From Paraburkholderia phenazinium (lineage in GTDB: Bacteria > Pseudomonadota > Gammaproteobacteria > Burkholderiales > Burkholderiaceae), in the NCBI RefSeq assembly GCF_900141745.1, contig NZ_FSRM01000002.1, positions 1,488,001 through 1,552,000 of the forward strand: a stretch of DNA of 64,000 nucleotides, in the 5' to 3' direction. The notes under the pieces are model-generated. The model ran no database searches, had not been told where the DNA came from, and saw nothing but the letters and a program-made list of their open reading frames with translations. Made by a program: the position numbers and the translations under genes. Within the stretch, counting starts at the first letter, position 1, and every line of letters starts with the position of its first letter. Shown here in pieces: positions 54,391-63,791 of the stretch.

Positions 54391-56679
54391 ATGAACACGA
54401 CGGATCGCCAGGCCGCTCTCGACTATCACGAATTCCCGGTTCCGGGAAAAACGGCGGTTACCGCCACCAAGCCGCTCGTGACGCAGCGCGACCTTGCCTT
54501 GGCGTACACGCCGGGCGTGGCCGCAGCGTGCGAAGAGATCGCCGCCGATCCGCTCAACGCGTTCCGCTTTACCGGCCGTGGAAATCTGGTCGGCGTCATC
54601 ACGAATGGCACCGCCGTGCTGGGACTGGGCAATATCGGCGCGCTGGCCTCGAAGCCGGTGATGGAAGGCAAGGCGGTGCTGTTCAAGAAGTTTGCCGGCA
54701 TCGACGTGTTCGACATCGAGATCAACGAGACCGATCCCGACAAACTGGTCGATATCATCGCGGGCCTGGAAGCGACCTTCGGCGGTATCAACCTCGAGGA
54801 CATCAAGGCACCGGAATGCTTCACCGTAGAGCGCAAACTGCGCGAGCGGATGAAGATTCCGGTCTTCCACGACGATCAGCATGGCACCGCCATCACCGTA
54901 TCCGCGGCCTTTATCAATGGTCTGAAGGTGGTGGGCAAGAGCATCAAGGAGGTCAAGGTCGTCACATCCGGCGCAGGCGCGGCAGCGCTGGCTTGCCTCG
55001 AACTGATGGTGGACCTCGGCTTGCCTATCGAGAACGTCTGGGCAACGGACATCGAAGGCGTGGTGTACGAAGGCCGCACCACGTTGATGGACCCGCAGAA
55101 GGCGCGCTTCGCGAAGGACACCTCGGCCCGTACGCTGGCCGAAGTCATCGAGGGTGCCGACGTGTTTCTCGGACTGTCCGCCGGCGGCGTGCTTAAGCCC
55201 GAGATGGTGAAACGCATGGCGGCGCGCCCGCTGATTCTCGCCTTGGCCAATCCCACGCCGGAAATCTCACCGGCCGAAGTGAAGGCCGTGCGCGACGACG
55301 CGGTCATCGCGACGGGTCGCTCCGATTATCCGAACCAGGTCAACAACGTCCTGTGTTTCCCCTATATTTTCCGCGGGGCGCTGGACGTGGGCGCGACCAC
55401 CATCACGCCGGAAATGGAAAAGGCGGCCGTCTACGCGATTGCCGCGCTCGCCGAGGAAGAGCAGAACGAAGTGGTCGCCGCTGCGTACGGGGCATATGGC
55501 GTCGACTTCGGTCCTGAATACATCATCCCGAAGCCGTTCGATCCGCGCCTGATCGTGCGTATCGCGCCGGCTGTTGCGAAGGCCGCGATGGACAGTGGCG
55601 TTGCCACGCGTCCGTTGCAGGATCTGGATGCGTACACGGAGCAACTGCAGCAGTTCGTCTACCGCTCGGGCGCCTTCATGAAGCCGCTGTTCGCAGCGGC
55701 GCGGCAGATCGTCCGTGAAGGCGGCAAGTCGCGCATTGTGTTTACCGAAGGTGAGGAAGAGCGCGTGCTGCGTGCGGTCCAGGTAATCGTCGATGAAAAG
55801 CTCGCGCGTCCGATTCTGGTCGGCCGTCCTGAAGTGCTGATGGCGCGGATCGAAAAGTACGGCCTGCGTCTGCGCCTCGGTCAGGACGTCGAAGTGACAA
55901 ATCCTGAGTATGACGAACGATTCCATCAATACTGGACGACGTACTGGGAATTGATGTGCCGCGATGGCATCACCAAGGAAATGGCGCGCGTGGAAATGCG
56001 CCGCCGTTTGACGCTGATCGGCGCGATGATGGTGAAGCTCGGCGACGCCGACGGCATGGTGTGCGGGACGGTTGGCGCGTACCACGACCATCTGCGTTTC
56101 GTGGATCAGGTGATCGGCAAGAAGGCCGGAGCGCAGACCTATGCGGCGATGAATATTCTGCTGCTCGACGATCGCACCATCGCGCTGGTCGATACGCACG
56201 TCAACGACGACCCGACCGCCGAGCAGATTGCCGAATTCACGATTGCCGCTGCGAAGAGCATGGCTGGGTTGAATCTGGTACCGAAGGTGGCGTTGTTGTC
56301 GCGCTCGAACTTCGGCTCGGGCAGTTCTGCGTCTGGCGCGAAGATGCGGCGTGCGCTCGAACTGGTGACGCAGCAGGCGCCGACGCTGGAAGTCGACGGT
56401 GAAATGCACGGCGATTGCGCGCTCGACGAAGCGCTGCGCTCACGCATCCTGCCGATGTCGCGCCTGAAGGGCGCGGCGAACCTGCTGGTGTGCCCGAACG
56501 TGGACTCGGGGAACATCGCCTACAACCTGTTGAAGACTGCGGCAGGCAGCAATGTGGCGGTGGGGCCCTTCCTGTTGGGCGCCAATGCGCCGGTGCATGT
56601 GCTGACGTCGAGCTCGACGGTGCGCCGGATCATCAATATGGCGGCGTTGACGGTGATCGACGCGAACCGGGAAGTTTGA
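54391..56679 (+). CDS. maeB: NADP-dependent malic enzyme with phosphotransacetylase-like domain
   Basis: Encodes 762 residues, the standard MaeB length. Residues 1-430 form the malic enzyme: [17 protein letters not shown], the catalytic Lys/Asp segment [30 protein letters not shown] and the nucleotide fold [16 protein letters not shown]. Residues about 430-762 are a phosphotransacetylase-like domain ([51 protein letters not shown]) that senses acetyl-CoA rather than catalysing. It makes pyruvate and NADPH from malate. It is divergent from a LysR gene. Confidence 0.96.
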   Translation: MNTTDRQAALDYHEFPVPGKTAVTATKPLVTQRDLALAYTPGVAAACEEIAADPLNAFRFTGRGNLVGVITNGTAVLGLGNIGALASKPVMEGKAVLFKKFAGIDVFDIEINETDPDKLVDIIAGLEATFGGINLEDIKAPECFTVERKLRERMKIPVFHDDQHGTAITVSAAFINGLKVVGKSIKEVKVVTSGAGAAALACLELMVDLGLPIENVWATDIEGVVYEGRTTLMDPQKARFAKDTSARTLAEVIEGADVFLGLSAGGVLKPEMVKRMAARPLILALANPTPEISPAEVKAVRDDAVIATGRSDYPNQVNNVLCFPYIFRGALDVGATTITPEMEKAAVYAIAALAEEEQNEVVAAAYGAYGVDFGPEYIIPKPFDPRLIVRIAPAVAKAAMDSGVATRPLQDLDAYTEQLQQFVYRSGAFMKPLFAAARQIVREGGKSRIVFTEGEEERVLRAVQVIVDEKLARPILVGRPEVLMARIEKYGLRLRLGQDVEVTNPEYDERFHQYWTTYWELMCRDGITKEMARVEMRRRLTLIGAMMVKLGDADGMVCGTVGAYHDHLRFVDQVIGKKAGAQTYAAMNILLLDDRTIALVDTHVNDDPTAEQIAEFTIAAAKSMAGLNLVPKVALLSRSNFGSGSSASGAKMRRALELVTQQAPTLEVDGEMHGDCALDEALRSRILPMSRLKGAANLLVCPNVDSGNIAYNLLKTAAGSNVAVGPFLLGANAPVHVLTSSSTVRRIINMAALTVIDANREV

Positions 56680-56750
56680 GGCTGGGTGTCGCGGGATTCG
56701 GGGGCTTCTGTGTGAGGTGTGCGCGGCGTCCCGGACCCAGCGCTCAACGC

Positions 56751-56786
56751 GCGTTATCGATGGTCATCTGACGTCGTCGATAACGC
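56751..56786. terminator. 10-bp perfect inverted repeat between maeB and the GntR gene
   Basis: GCGTTATCGA (56751-56760) pairs with TCGATAACGC (56777-56786) across 16 bases. There is no T-run. It lies 72 bases past maeB and 150 bases before the GntR start, so it could terminate the maeB transcript or bind a regulator. Confidence 0.35.
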
Positions 56787-56886
56787 TGCTTCAAGTCTCC
56801 GGCAAATCCGCTCCTCTGCACCGTCCGACAAGGATTTGCGCCTAATCCCTCCGGTTGCGTCCATTGCTGAAATCAGCCGTCCCGCG

Positions 56887-56897
56887 TTGTAGGACAA
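56887..56897. promoter_or_regulatory. FadR-type GntR operator candidate upstream of the gntR gene
   Basis: TTGTAGGACAA matches the operator pattern TNGTNNNACNA of the FadR subfamily of GntR regulators, with perfect arms. It lies 41 bases before the gntR start, a position for autorepression. Two more matches precede the glucarate operon. Confidence 0.65.
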
Positions 56898-56937
56898 CGT
56901 ATAATGAGCGGGTCAGCAAACCAACAGGAGGTCCTTG

Positions 56938-57699
56938 ATGACCGCGTCCCCAGCCCTCACTGCGCCGCCTGCGCGCGCGCGCGGAAGTCTTGCTGACCGG
57001 GTGGTGAACTACATCAACGAACAGGTCGCGGCGCATACGCTGAAGCCGGGCGACAAGCTTCCCACCGAGACGACCTTGATGTCGCTGCTTGGCGTCAGCC
57101 GGACGGTGGTGCGCGAGGCTATCTCGCGACTGCAGGCCAATGCGGTGATCGAGACGCGTCATGGCATCGGCAGCTTTGTGCTTGAGCCGCGCCGTGAGCC
57201 GTTGGGTCTCGAGATGGTGCCCGCCACGACGCTTGCGGACCTGTTATCGGTCATGGAACTGCGTATCAGCCTCGAAACCGAGTGTGCAGGGCTCGCCGCG
57301 CAGCGCGCGAGCGAGCGCGACCTGGCTAATATTCGCGCCGCGCTGGACGCTATCGGAGCCACCAGTCGCGCCGGCGGTGACAGCGCAGCCGCAGATCTGC
57401 GGTTTCACGTCGCGGTGGCGAGCGCTACGGGTAACCGCTATTTCGTGGACATTCTCACGCAGATGGGCACCGCCTTGATTCCCCGGCATCGTGTCGATTC
57501 GCCGAGTCTTGCCCACAGCGATCCCGCCGCATACATGGCGCGGGTCAATGTTGAGCACGAGAGCATTCTCGACGCCATTGCCCGGCGCGACCCGGAGGGT
57601 GCGCGTGCGGCCATGCGGATGCATTTGTCGAGTAGCCGCGAACGGCTGCGACGCTTGAGTGTGGGCGCGTCGGAAGAGGGTGTCGAGCGCACGGCCTGA
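56938..57699 (+). CDS. GntR-family (FadR subfamily) regulator of the glucarate operon
   Basis: Encodes 253 residues. The N-terminal winged helix (LADRVVNYINEQVAAHTLKPGDKLPTETTLMSLLGVSRTVVREAI, quoted in part: GDKLPTETTLMSLLGVSRTV) and an all-helical FCD effector domain (residues about 90-235) with Asp/His metal-site residues are present. AGGAGG lies before the ATG at 56938; a TTG one codon earlier is also in frame. It is followed by an intrinsic terminator, and the glucarate transporter operon starts 349 bases away on the same strand with two operator-like matches, so it is probably the repressor relieved by glucarate or a breakdown product. Confidence 0.88.
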   Translation: MTASPALTAPPARARGSLADRVVNYINEQVAAHTLKPGDKLPTETTLMSLLGVSRTVVREAISRLQANAVIETRHGIGSFVLEPRREPLGLEMVPATTLADLLSVMELRISLETECAGLAAQRASERDLANIRAALDAIGATSRAGGDSAAADLRFHVAVASATGNRYFVDILTQMGTALIPRHRVDSPSLAHSDPAAYMARVNVEHESILDAIARRDPEGARAAMRMHLSSSRERLRRLSVGASEEGVERTA

Positions 57700-57722
57700 G
57701 ACAGGCCCGCGCGAAGTCAGAA

Positions 57723-57745
57723 AGCGGCCTGCGGGCCGCTTTTTT
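57723..57745 (+). terminator. Intrinsic terminator after the GntR gene
   Basis: AGCGGCC (57723-57729) and GGCCGCT (57734-57740) form a stem with a 4-base loop, followed by five T (57741-57745) directly after the stem. This is a clear rho-independent terminator, so the downstream glucarate genes need their own promoter. Confidence 0.88.
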
Positions 57746-57782
57746 GTTGCATCTGCCCTGCTCAGGGTTCCAATATCAGTCA

Positions 57783-57793
57783 TCGTATAACAA
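57783..57793. promoter_or_regulatory. FadR-type GntR operator candidate, distal
   Basis: TCGTATAACAA fits TNGTNNNACNA and lies 255 bases before the transporter start, next to a second partial repeat (CGATGTTATG). It may help form a repression loop with the proximal site. Confidence 0.5.
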
Positions 57794-57956
57794 ACGATGT
57801 TATGCCTAAAAAACAGTCACTTAGGCATCGAGTCTTGCTGCGAGAGTCCTCATCTTAAGGACTTGCGGTAGTAATAATCCCTTGTCCATCAAGGTTGTGC
57901 GCCTGACTCAAAGGGTAAACACCTAATGGGAATTTAATTCTATAAAAAGTAGACTG

Positions 57957-57967
57957 TCGTCAGACAA
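57957..57967. promoter_or_regulatory. FadR-type GntR operator candidate, proximal
   Basis: TCGTCAGACAA fits TNGTNNNACNA; extended to 57955-57969 it is a 15-base repeat TGTCGTC-A-GACAACA with six of seven arm pairs. It follows an AT-rich TATAAAA stretch (57941-57947) that could be the -10 element, about 80 bases before the transporter start. Confidence 0.6.
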
Positions 57968-58047
57968 CATAGCCGGGGCTGGGAAGCGAGCGCGACCGCG
58001 CTCGTCGCAAATCAGCCCGCGTTGCGTCTGGAGCCAGGAGACAAACC

Positions 58048-59382
58048 TTGACATCTGTTCCCACCGCGGCGATCGACCCGCTCGAGTCAGCGGTTTCGAA
58101 GGTGAAGCGGCACATCCTGCCGCTCTTCCTGATCATGTTCATCGCGAATTACATCGACCGCGTGAACATCGGTTTCGTCAATTCGCACATGCAGGCGGAT
58201 CTGGGGATCGGTGCGGCGGCCTACGGTTTGGGCAGCGGCCTGTTCTTCGTCGGATACGCGCTGTTCGAAGTACCGTCGAACGTCCTGATGCAAAAGTACG
58301 GGGCGCGCGCATGGCTCACGCGCATCATGGGGACGTGGGGTCTGGTCGCCGGGGCGATGGCGTTTGTCTGGAACGACACCTCTTTCTACGTGCTGCGTTT
58401 TCTGCTCGGTGTTGCAGAGGCGGGTTTTTTCCCGGGCGTGGTGTTTTACTTCACACAGTGGCTGCCGCAGAAAGAGCGGGGTAAGGCGGTGGCGGTGTTT
58501 CTCTCGGGCTCGGCGCTCGCGTCGGTGCTGTCTGGTCCGATTACCGGCAGTTTGCTGTCCGTGCACGGGCTTGGCCTGCAGAGCTGGCAGTGGATGTTTC
58601 TGATCGAAGGCGGGTTTTCAATCGTGTTGTGTGGCGTGAGCTGGGTCCTGCTGAAATCGCATATCCGTGACGCTACCTGGCTGACGGCTGAAGAGCAGCG
58701 GGTGCTGCAAACGTCCATTGCGAAAGAACAGGCCGAGCGCGACGCACTCGGCGGCGCCCACTTGCCAGCCTTGAAGTTGCTGAAAGACCCGCAAATCGCG
58801 CTGTTCTGCTTCCTGTACTTCGCGATTCAATTGACCATTTACGCTGCCACGTTCTGGTTGCCCACCATCATTCGCAAGATGGGCGCACTCTCGGATTTCC
58901 AGGTTGGCATGTTCAACACCATCCCCTGGCTCATCGCGATGGTCGCCATGTACTGTTTCGCCGTGCTATCGGCCAGGTGGCGTTTTCAGCAAGCGTGGCT
59001 GGCTGGTGCGTTGGTGATTGCTGCGTGTGGATTGTTCGCCTCGACCTCTGCCGATCCGGTGTTCTCGTTCGTCGCAATCTGCTTCTCCGCGATCGGCTTC
59101 AAGGCTGCCTCGTCGCTGTTCTGGCCGATTCCGCAGGGCTATCTGGATGCGCGGGTGGCCGCTGCCGTGATCGCGCTGATCAATTCGGTGGGCAACCTCG
59201 GCGGATTTTTCGCGCCCGCGACGTTTGGCTATCTGCAGCAACATACCGGTTCGATTAGCGGTGGGTTGTATGGGCTGGGTGTCGCGTCGCTCATCGCTGC
59301 TGCTGCGGCGTTCCTGACGCGCAATCGCCGCGCGCCGCCTACCGACGGCCTGGTGCAGCCGCTGCATAGCAAGGCCAACTAA
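58048..59382 (+). CDS. gudP: MFS glucarate/galactarate-type transporter
   Basis: Encodes 444 residues with twelve helices and the anion:cation symporter (ACS) pattern: FLIMFIANYIDRVNIGFVNSHMQADLGIG at the N-terminus (quoted in part: ANYIDRVNIGFVNSHM), and FLLGVAEAGFFPGVVFYFTQWLP. This subfamily imports hexarates and sugar acids. The start is TTG at 58048 with CAGGAG 8 bases before it, since no ATG with a ribosome site aligns better. It is first in an operon with gudD (65 bases) and kdgD. Confidence 0.9.
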   Translation: MTSVPTAAIDPLESAVSKVKRHILPLFLIMFIANYIDRVNIGFVNSHMQADLGIGAAAYGLGSGLFFVGYALFEVPSNVLMQKYGARAWLTRIMGTWGLVAGAMAFVWNDTSFYVLRFLLGVAEAGFFPGVVFYFTQWLPQKERGKAVAVFLSGSALASVLSGPITGSLLSVHGLGLQSWQWMFLIEGGFSIVLCGVSWVLLKSHIRDATWLTAEEQRVLQTSIAKEQAERDALGGAHLPALKLLKDPQIALFCFLYFAIQLTIYAATFWLPTIIRKMGALSDFQVGMFNTIPWLIAMVAMYCFAVLSARWRFQQAWLAGALVIAACGLFASTSADPVFSFVAICFSAIGFKAASSLFWPIPQGYLDARVAAAVIALINSVGNLGGFFAPATFGYLQQHTGSISGGLYGLGVASLIAAAAAFLTRNRRAPPTDGLVQPLHSKAN

Positions 59383-59446
59383 GCATCTGAACCGTACTTG
59401 AACTCACTCTGCCCGTTGGCTCCATCACTTCTAGGGTCCTACTTTA

Positions 59447-60796
59447 ATGTCTACGAAACCCATCCAGACGAATGCCACACCGATCGTCACCGAGTTGCGC
59501 GTCGTGCCGGTTGCCGGCCGTGACAGCATGCTATTGAACCTGAGCGGCGCGCATGGGCCGTTCTTTACCCGCAACGTCGTGATTCTGCGCGATAGCGCAG
59601 GCAATACCGGCGTCGGCGAAGTGCCGGGCGGCGAAAACATCCGCAAGACCATCGACGACGCGCGGCCGCTCGTCGTCGGTCAGTCGATCGGCAACCTGCA
59701 GGCCGTGCTGAACCGGGCGCGCACGCAGTTTGCCGACCGCGACGCGGACGGACGCGGCTTGCAGACCTTCGACCTGCGCACCACGATTCATGCGGTGACC
59801 GCACTCGAAGCAGCGTTACTCGATCTGCTCGGACAACATCTTGGCGTGCCGGTTGCCGCGTTGCTCGGCGAAGGCCAGCAGCGCGACGAGGTTGAGATGC
59901 TCGGTTACCTGTTCTACATCGGCGATCGCAAGAAGACCGACCTGCCGTACGCGAGCGGCGCCGAGGGGCGCGACGCCTGGGAGCGCGTGCGCACCGAAGA
60001 GGCGATGACGCCGGAGGCCGTGGTGCGACTGGCCGAGGCTGCCCAGGCACGCTACGGCTTCAATGACTTCAAGCTCAAGGGTGGCGTATTGGCTGGCGAC
60101 GCTGAGATCGAAGCGGTTACCGCGCTGGCAGAGCGTTTTCCGAATGCACGCGTCACGCTCGATCCGAACGGAGCGTGGTCGTTGGCGGAAGCCGTGCGTC
60201 TGTGCCGCGACCAGCACGATGTACTGGCCTATGCCGAAGATCCCTGCGGCGCGGAGAACGGTTATTCGGGCCGCGAGGTGATGGCTGAATTCCGCCGCGC
60301 GACCGGTCTGCCGACGGCGACCAACATGATTGCTACCGACTGGCGTCAGATGGGCCATGCTATCCAGTTGCAGTCCGTCGACATCCCGCTTGCCGATCCG
60401 CACTTCTGGACCATGCAGGGCTCGGTGCGCGTCGCGCAGATGTGCAACGATTGGGGCCTGACGTGGGGCTCGCATTCGAACAATCACTTCGATATCTCGC
60501 TCGCGATGTTCACGCACGTCGCCGCGGCGGCCCCCGGCAAGATCACCGCCATCGACACGCACTGGATCTGGCAGGACGGTCAGCACCTGACGCGCGATCC
60601 GCTGCAGATCGTCGGCGGCAAGGTTAAGGTTCCGGAAGCAGCGGGTCTGGGCATCGAGCTCGATATGGATGCGCTGGAGAAGGCGCACGCGCTATATCAG
60701 CAGCACGGCCTGGGCGCACGCGACGACGGCGTCGCGATGCAGTACCTGATTCCGAACTGGAAGTTCGACAACAAGCGCCCGTGCCTGGTGCGCTGA
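59447..60796 (+). CDS. gudD: D-Glucarate dehydratase
   Basis: Encodes 449 residues of the enolase superfamily. The N-terminal capping domain is followed by the barrel with the Lys of [13 protein letters not shown], acidic metal ligands in LDPNGAW and YAEDPCG, and the His of [15 protein letters not shown]. These are the glucarate dehydratase residues, which convert D-glucarate to 5-keto-4-deoxyglucarate in the cytoplasm. The length fits. It is 65 bases after gudP and 82 bases before kdgD. Confidence 0.95.
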   Translation: MSTKPIQTNATPIVTELRVVPVAGRDSMLLNLSGAHGPFFTRNVVILRDSAGNTGVGEVPGGENIRKTIDDARPLVVGQSIGNLQAVLNRARTQFADRDADGRGLQTFDLRTTIHAVTALEAALLDLLGQHLGVPVAALLGEGQQRDEVEMLGYLFYIGDRKKTDLPYASGAEGRDAWERVRTEEAMTPEAVVRLAEAAQARYGFNDFKLKGGVLAGDAEIEAVTALAERFPNARVTLDPNGAWSLAEAVRLCRDQHDVLAYAEDPCGAENGYSGREVMAEFRRATGLPTATNMIATDWRQMGHAIQLQSVDIPLADPHFWTMQGSVRVAQMCNDWGLTWGSHSNNHFDISLAMFTHVAAAAPGKITAIDTHWIWQDGQHLTRDPLQIVGGKVKVPEAAGLGIELDMDALEKAHALYQQHGLGARDDGVAMQYLIPNWKFDNKRPCLVR

Positions 60797-60877
60797 GCCT
60801 GACTTCAACCCGATCTCAACTCGACAGCGGCCGTCGCGGCCGTTCACTTTTACCCAAAACTTGAACCTCATCCGACC

Positions 60878-61795
60878 ATGACGACCCCTCAAGAACTCAA
60901 AGCGATTGTTTCCGAAGGACTGCTGTCCTTTCCCGTGACTGACTTCGACGCGAACGGCGATTTCCGCCCCGACACCTACGCGGCGCGCCTCGAATGGCTC
61001 GCGCCTTACGGCGCGACGGCGTTGTTCGCTGCAGGCGGCACCGGCGAATTCTTTTCGTTGACCAAGGACGATTACTCGAATGTGATTCGCACTGCCACGG
61101 AAACCTGCAAGGGCAAAGTGCCGATTCTGGCTGGCGCCGGCGGTCCGACGCGCGTGGCGATTGAATATGCGCAGGAAGCGGAGCGCCTGGGCGCAAAGGG
61201 CGTGCTGCTGATGCCGCACTATCTGACCGAAGCGTCGCAGGAAGGTATTGCCGCGCACGTCGAGCAGGTGTGCAAGTCAGTGGAGAATATGGGCGTGATC
61301 GTCTATAACCGCGCCAATTCGAAGCTCAATGCGGACATGCTCGAACGTCTGGCCGATAGTTGTCCGAACCTGATCGGTTTCAAGGACGGCGTGGGCGAAA
61401 TCGAAGCAATGGTAACGATTCGCCGCCGTTTGGGCGACCGCTTTTCGTATCTCGGCGGCCTGCCGACGGCGGAAGTTTACGCCGCTGCCTATAAGGCGCT
61501 GGGTGTTCCCGTGTACTCGTCGGCGGTGTTCAACTTCATTCCGAAGACGGCGATGCAGTTTTACCGGGCGATTGCCGCTGACGATCACGTGACGGTCGGC
61601 AAGCTGCTCGACGAGTTTTTCCTGCCGTATCTGGCGATTCGCAATCGCCGCCAGGGCTACGCGGTGAGCATCGTGAAGGCGGGTGCAAAACTGGTGGGCC
61701 GCGACGCGGGTCCGGTGCGCGCTCCGCTCACCGATTTGACTGCTGACGAGATGGCGCAACTGGATGTGCTGATCAAGAAGCTCGGCGCGCAGTAA
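60878..61795 (+). CDS. kdgD: 5-Dehydro-4-deoxyglucarate dehydratase
   Basis: Encodes 305 residues of the DapA/N-acetylneuraminate lyase superfamily. The Schiff-base Lys is K169 in [10 protein letters not shown], a Tyr precedes in [10 protein letters not shown], and [10 protein letters not shown] is the phosphate/carboxylate loop. It removes water and CO2 from 5-keto-4-deoxyglucarate to give 2-oxoglutarate semialdehyde. The dehydrogenase that would complete the pathway to 2-oxoglutarate is not in the window. The gene is followed by a convergent inverted repeat. Confidence 0.94.
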   Translation: MTTPQELKAIVSEGLLSFPVTDFDANGDFRPDTYAARLEWLAPYGATALFAAGGTGEFFSLTKDDYSNVIRTATETCKGKVPILAGAGGPTRVAIEYAQEAERLGAKGVLLMPHYLTEASQEGIAAHVEQVCKSVENMGVIVYNRANSKLNADMLERLADSCPNLIGFKDGVGEIEAMVTIRRRLGDRFSYLGGLPTAEVYAAAYKALGVPVYSSAVFNFIPKTAMQFYRAIAADDHVTVGKLLDEFFLPYLAIRNRRQGYAVSIVKAGAKLVGRDAGPVRAPLTDLTADEMAQLDVLIKKLGAQ

Positions 61796-61818
61796 ATGCT
61801 GGGCGTTGCGGGTCTTTA

Positions 61819-61858
61819 GCGCTTTGTGGTGACCAGAAGGAAGGGCATCACAAAGCGC
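61819..61858. terminator. Inverted repeat between kdgD and the convergent unknown gene
   Basis: GCGCTTTGTGGTG (61819-61831) and CATCACAAAGCGC (61846-61858) pair in 12 of 13 positions around 14 bases. It lies between two convergent genes, so it may terminate both transcripts. Confidence 0.55.
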
Positions 61859-61869
61859 CATCAATGCCA

Positions 61870-62349
61870 TTAATGCATGTACGTGACGCGGCGCTCGCGC
61901 ACCGGGATCTCGAGTCCCGCCTCGAGCAGCGAGAATGCAAACCAGCGGCCAAGCTTCAGTACGACACCCAAGGCCGGCCGTGGCAACCACCCGTCGAGCA
62001 ATTCGACCGCTGCATCGCTGCGCATCCGCTGCAGTAGTGCGATGGCTTGCAGCAGAGCGGCTTCATCCTTGGCGAGTTCGCTCGCGCAGCGGCAGCGTGT
62101 ATCGAGCGGCCGGCACGACGGGTCGGTGAGCGCATGCATCAGCAGATTGAAACAGGTCATGCAGTCGGCGGACAGGCCGGCCTCGGATAGCACGGCACGC
62201 CAGCTCTCATTCTTGCGCACGGAATCGCACTGCGGACGCATCCATGTCCGAAGTGCAGAGAGGAGCGTCTGCTCCGCGACGTCGGGATGCTGCGCGAGCG
62301 ATTCGTCGAGCAGCGTGTACGGCTGCGCGGATGGACTATGAAAATACAT
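61870..62349 (-). CDS. Cysteine-containing protein of unknown function beside the siderophore locus
   Basis: Encodes 159 residues that I do not recognise. The ATG at 62349 has GGAGG at good spacing; the open frame reaches 62469 but without a better start. A central cluster has several Cys (CMTCF, PSCRPL, DTRCRCAS), with another Cys earlier (PQCDSV). The sequence is mostly helical, and the C-terminal half is basic with a hydrophobic LGVVLKLGRWFAFSLLEAG stretch. A [2Fe-2S] or zinc site is possible, as siderophore-reducing proteins have C-terminal Cys clusters, but no fold is assigned. It follows the nitroreductase gene on the same strand by 135 bases. Confidence 0.6.
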   Translation of the reverse strand: MYFHSPSAQPYTLLDESLAQHPDVAEQTLLSALRTWMRPQCDSVRKNESWRAVLSEAGLSADCMTCFNLLMHALTDPSCRPLDTRCRCASELAKDEAALLQAIALLQRMRSDAAVELLDGWLPRPALGVVLKLGRWFAFSLLEAGLEIPVRERRVTYMH

Positions 62350-62484
62350 GGGACCTCCAACCGGAAATGGGAGACGCGCTGCGCCCAATGCTGCCTGCCG
62401 CTGGCCGGGTTGGCGTACAGCGCTTCGCCTGGATCGTGTGTTGCGTAGCGTTTGGGCCGTCGGGCCCAAGCGCCGCGCATCCGC

Positions 62485-63138
62485 TCAATTGGCCGATGTT
62501 CGTTGCGACGACGGACCGGTCCATTCGCGCACGAAAGCGGCGCGTGCAGGCCGTTTAGCGGGACGTTGATTCGCGGGCGGCGTGCCGACGAACAGGAAGC
62601 CAAGCAGCCGTTCCGATGGCTCGAAGCCGAGTGCCGAATGCATCGCAGGCTCGTACGAGTCCGCGCCGGTGGCCCAGAACCCGCCGTAGCCGAGCACGTG
62701 GATGGCGTTGAGCATATTCATCGTTGCCGCGCCGACAGCGAGTAACTGCTCGACCTCAGGCACCGTCGAACTCGGATCCACGGCGGCGCCTAGAGCGATG
62801 ATCACCGGTGCGGCCTGCGCCTTCTGGGCGCGATGCGCATGCGCGGAGCGCGGCTCGCCCGGTGAACGTGCGCAGGCGATATCGACCAGCACCTCACCCA
62901 ATGCGGCGCGCGCCGCACCGCGCACGACCACGAAGCGCCACGGCCGCAGATTGCCGTGATCCGGTGCGCGCAAAGCGGCGTCGAAAATTGACGCCAGTTC
63001 CTTGTCGCCGGGACCGGGACTCGTCAACGGCCAGTGCGACTGGCGCGACAGTAGCGCTTGCAATACGGTTTCCGCGCGATCTTGCGGGTCCGGGGCGGTT
63101 GTGACATCGAGAGGTTCAACGGCGAGAAGTGAGTCCAT
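62485..63138 (-). CDS. Nitroreductase-family flavoprotein
   Basis: Encodes 217 residues. FMN contacts are likely in RAPDHGNLRPWRFVVVRG at the N-terminal half and in GYGGFWATGADSYEP and GFLFVGTPP. The fold matches the YdjA-like short nitroreductases, which use NAD(P)H to reduce nitro, quinone or similar groups. The start is ATG at 63138. A Fur-box copy lies 61 bases upstream of its start, so it may be iron-regulated along with the siderophore genes. Confidence 0.88.
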   Translation of the reverse strand: MDSLLAVEPLDVTTAPDPQDRAETVLQALLSRQSHWPLTSPGPGDKELASIFDAALRAPDHGNLRPWRFVVVRGAARAALGEVLVDIACARSPGEPRSAHAHRAQKAQAAPVIIALGAAVDPSSTVPEVEQLLAVGAATMNMLNAIHVLGYGGFWATGADSYEPAMHSALGFEPSERLLGFLFVGTPPANQRPAKRPARAAFVREWTGPSSQRTSAN

Positions 63139-63198
63139 GGGCGCAGAGAATTGACGTGTTCGATGGCGCCTATGATGACACAGTTTGACCTCAAATGC

Positions 63199-63213
63199 AA
63201 ATGATTCTCATTT
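63199..63213. promoter_or_regulatory. Fur box, first copy
   Basis: AAATGATTCTCATTT is a 6-bp-arm inverted repeat with a 3-base centre and matches the Fur consensus core. An identical 15-mer lies at 63375. It is closer to the nitroreductase start (61 bases) than to mbtH. Confidence 0.75.
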
Positions 63214-63331
63214 GATAAATTGATCTCGGAGTTGCGCGATAACTGCCAGAAGTTCGCCTGCATGTGCCAATTGACGGGCTTGACCGCGGTTTCGCCAAGC
63301 TCCGGGCGCGTCTCAGCTCCGCCAAAATTGC

Positions 63332-63360
63332 TTGACAAAGGGTAGCGTGCCCTCTAATTT
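63332..63360 (+). promoter_or_regulatory. Sigma-70-like promoter for the MbtH operon
   Basis: TTGACA (63332-63337) and TAATTT (63355-63360) are 17 bases apart, the ideal spacing. The second Fur box starts 14 bases after the -10 element, over the expected start of transcription. Confidence 0.65.
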
Positions 63361-63374
63361 ACGCCTCTAAACAG

Positions 63375-63389
63375 AAATGATTCTCATTT
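63375..63389. promoter_or_regulatory. Fur box, second copy, over the MbtH promoter
   Basis: AAATGATTCTCATTT repeats the first box exactly (16 bases, including a following G). Its place just downstream of a TTGACA-17-TAATTT promoter makes iron repression of the siderophore operon likely. The remaining 150 bases to the MbtH start hold no sigma-factor gene. Confidence 0.8.
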
Positions 63390-63542
63390 GCGAAGTTCGT
63401 TGGCGCTGCTCTCTTCCGATGAAGAGGATGCCGCGTTGACTGGATCATGGTGGCCGTGCCAGGCAGCATCAAACGCCGCATGGTCGACGTAAATGGGAAT
63501 GATACGTATTTAAGTACTCAACAATCTACACCGGAGCGTTCA

Positions 63543-63788
63543 ATGAGCTGGGGCGATGAAGACACGAACTTCCACGTAGTGGTCAACGACGAAGAGCAGT
63601 ACTCGATCTGGCCGGACTACAAGGCGATTCCGGCAGGGTGGCGTCAGGCCGGCAAGTCGGGCAAGCGGGCGGAATGCCTTGCATGGGTCGACGAGGTCTG
63701 GACCGATATGCGACCGCTCAGCCTCCGTAAGGCGATGGCGGAGGATGCGGCGAAAGAGACCGCGGCGCGCGCGGGTTCGGCGACCTGA
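63543..63788 (+). CDS. MbtH-family NRPS chaperone
   Basis: Encodes 81 residues. [19 protein letters not shown] and [18 protein letters not shown] (two halves) carry the invariant Trp, Pro and Glu residues of MbtH proteins, which fold and stimulate adenylation domains of nonribosomal peptide synthetases. The ATG at 63543 has CGGAG before it; the frame extends to 63447 without family sequence. The gene is first behind twin Fur boxes and is followed 3 bases later by a thioesterase gene, the usual opening of a siderophore NRPS cluster. Confidence 0.95.
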   Translation: MSWGDEDTNFHVVVNDEEQYSIWPDYKAIPAGWRQAGKSGKRAECLAWVDEVWTDMRPLSLRKAMAEDAAKETAARAGSAT

Positions 63789-63791
63789 CCG

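Noticed and set aside
55267..56409. 380-codon minus-strand frame opposite maeB
   Set aside because: No motifs, and the plus strand is an intact malic enzyme.
57783..58047. Small RNA gene in the AT-rich region before gudP
   Set aside because: A promoter and operators explain the composition; no terminator-like 3' end that would define a small RNA was seen.
63447..63542. N-terminal extension of the MbtH protein
   Set aside because: MbtH proteins start at the MSWGDE-like segment, which has its own ribosome site; the extra residues have no match.
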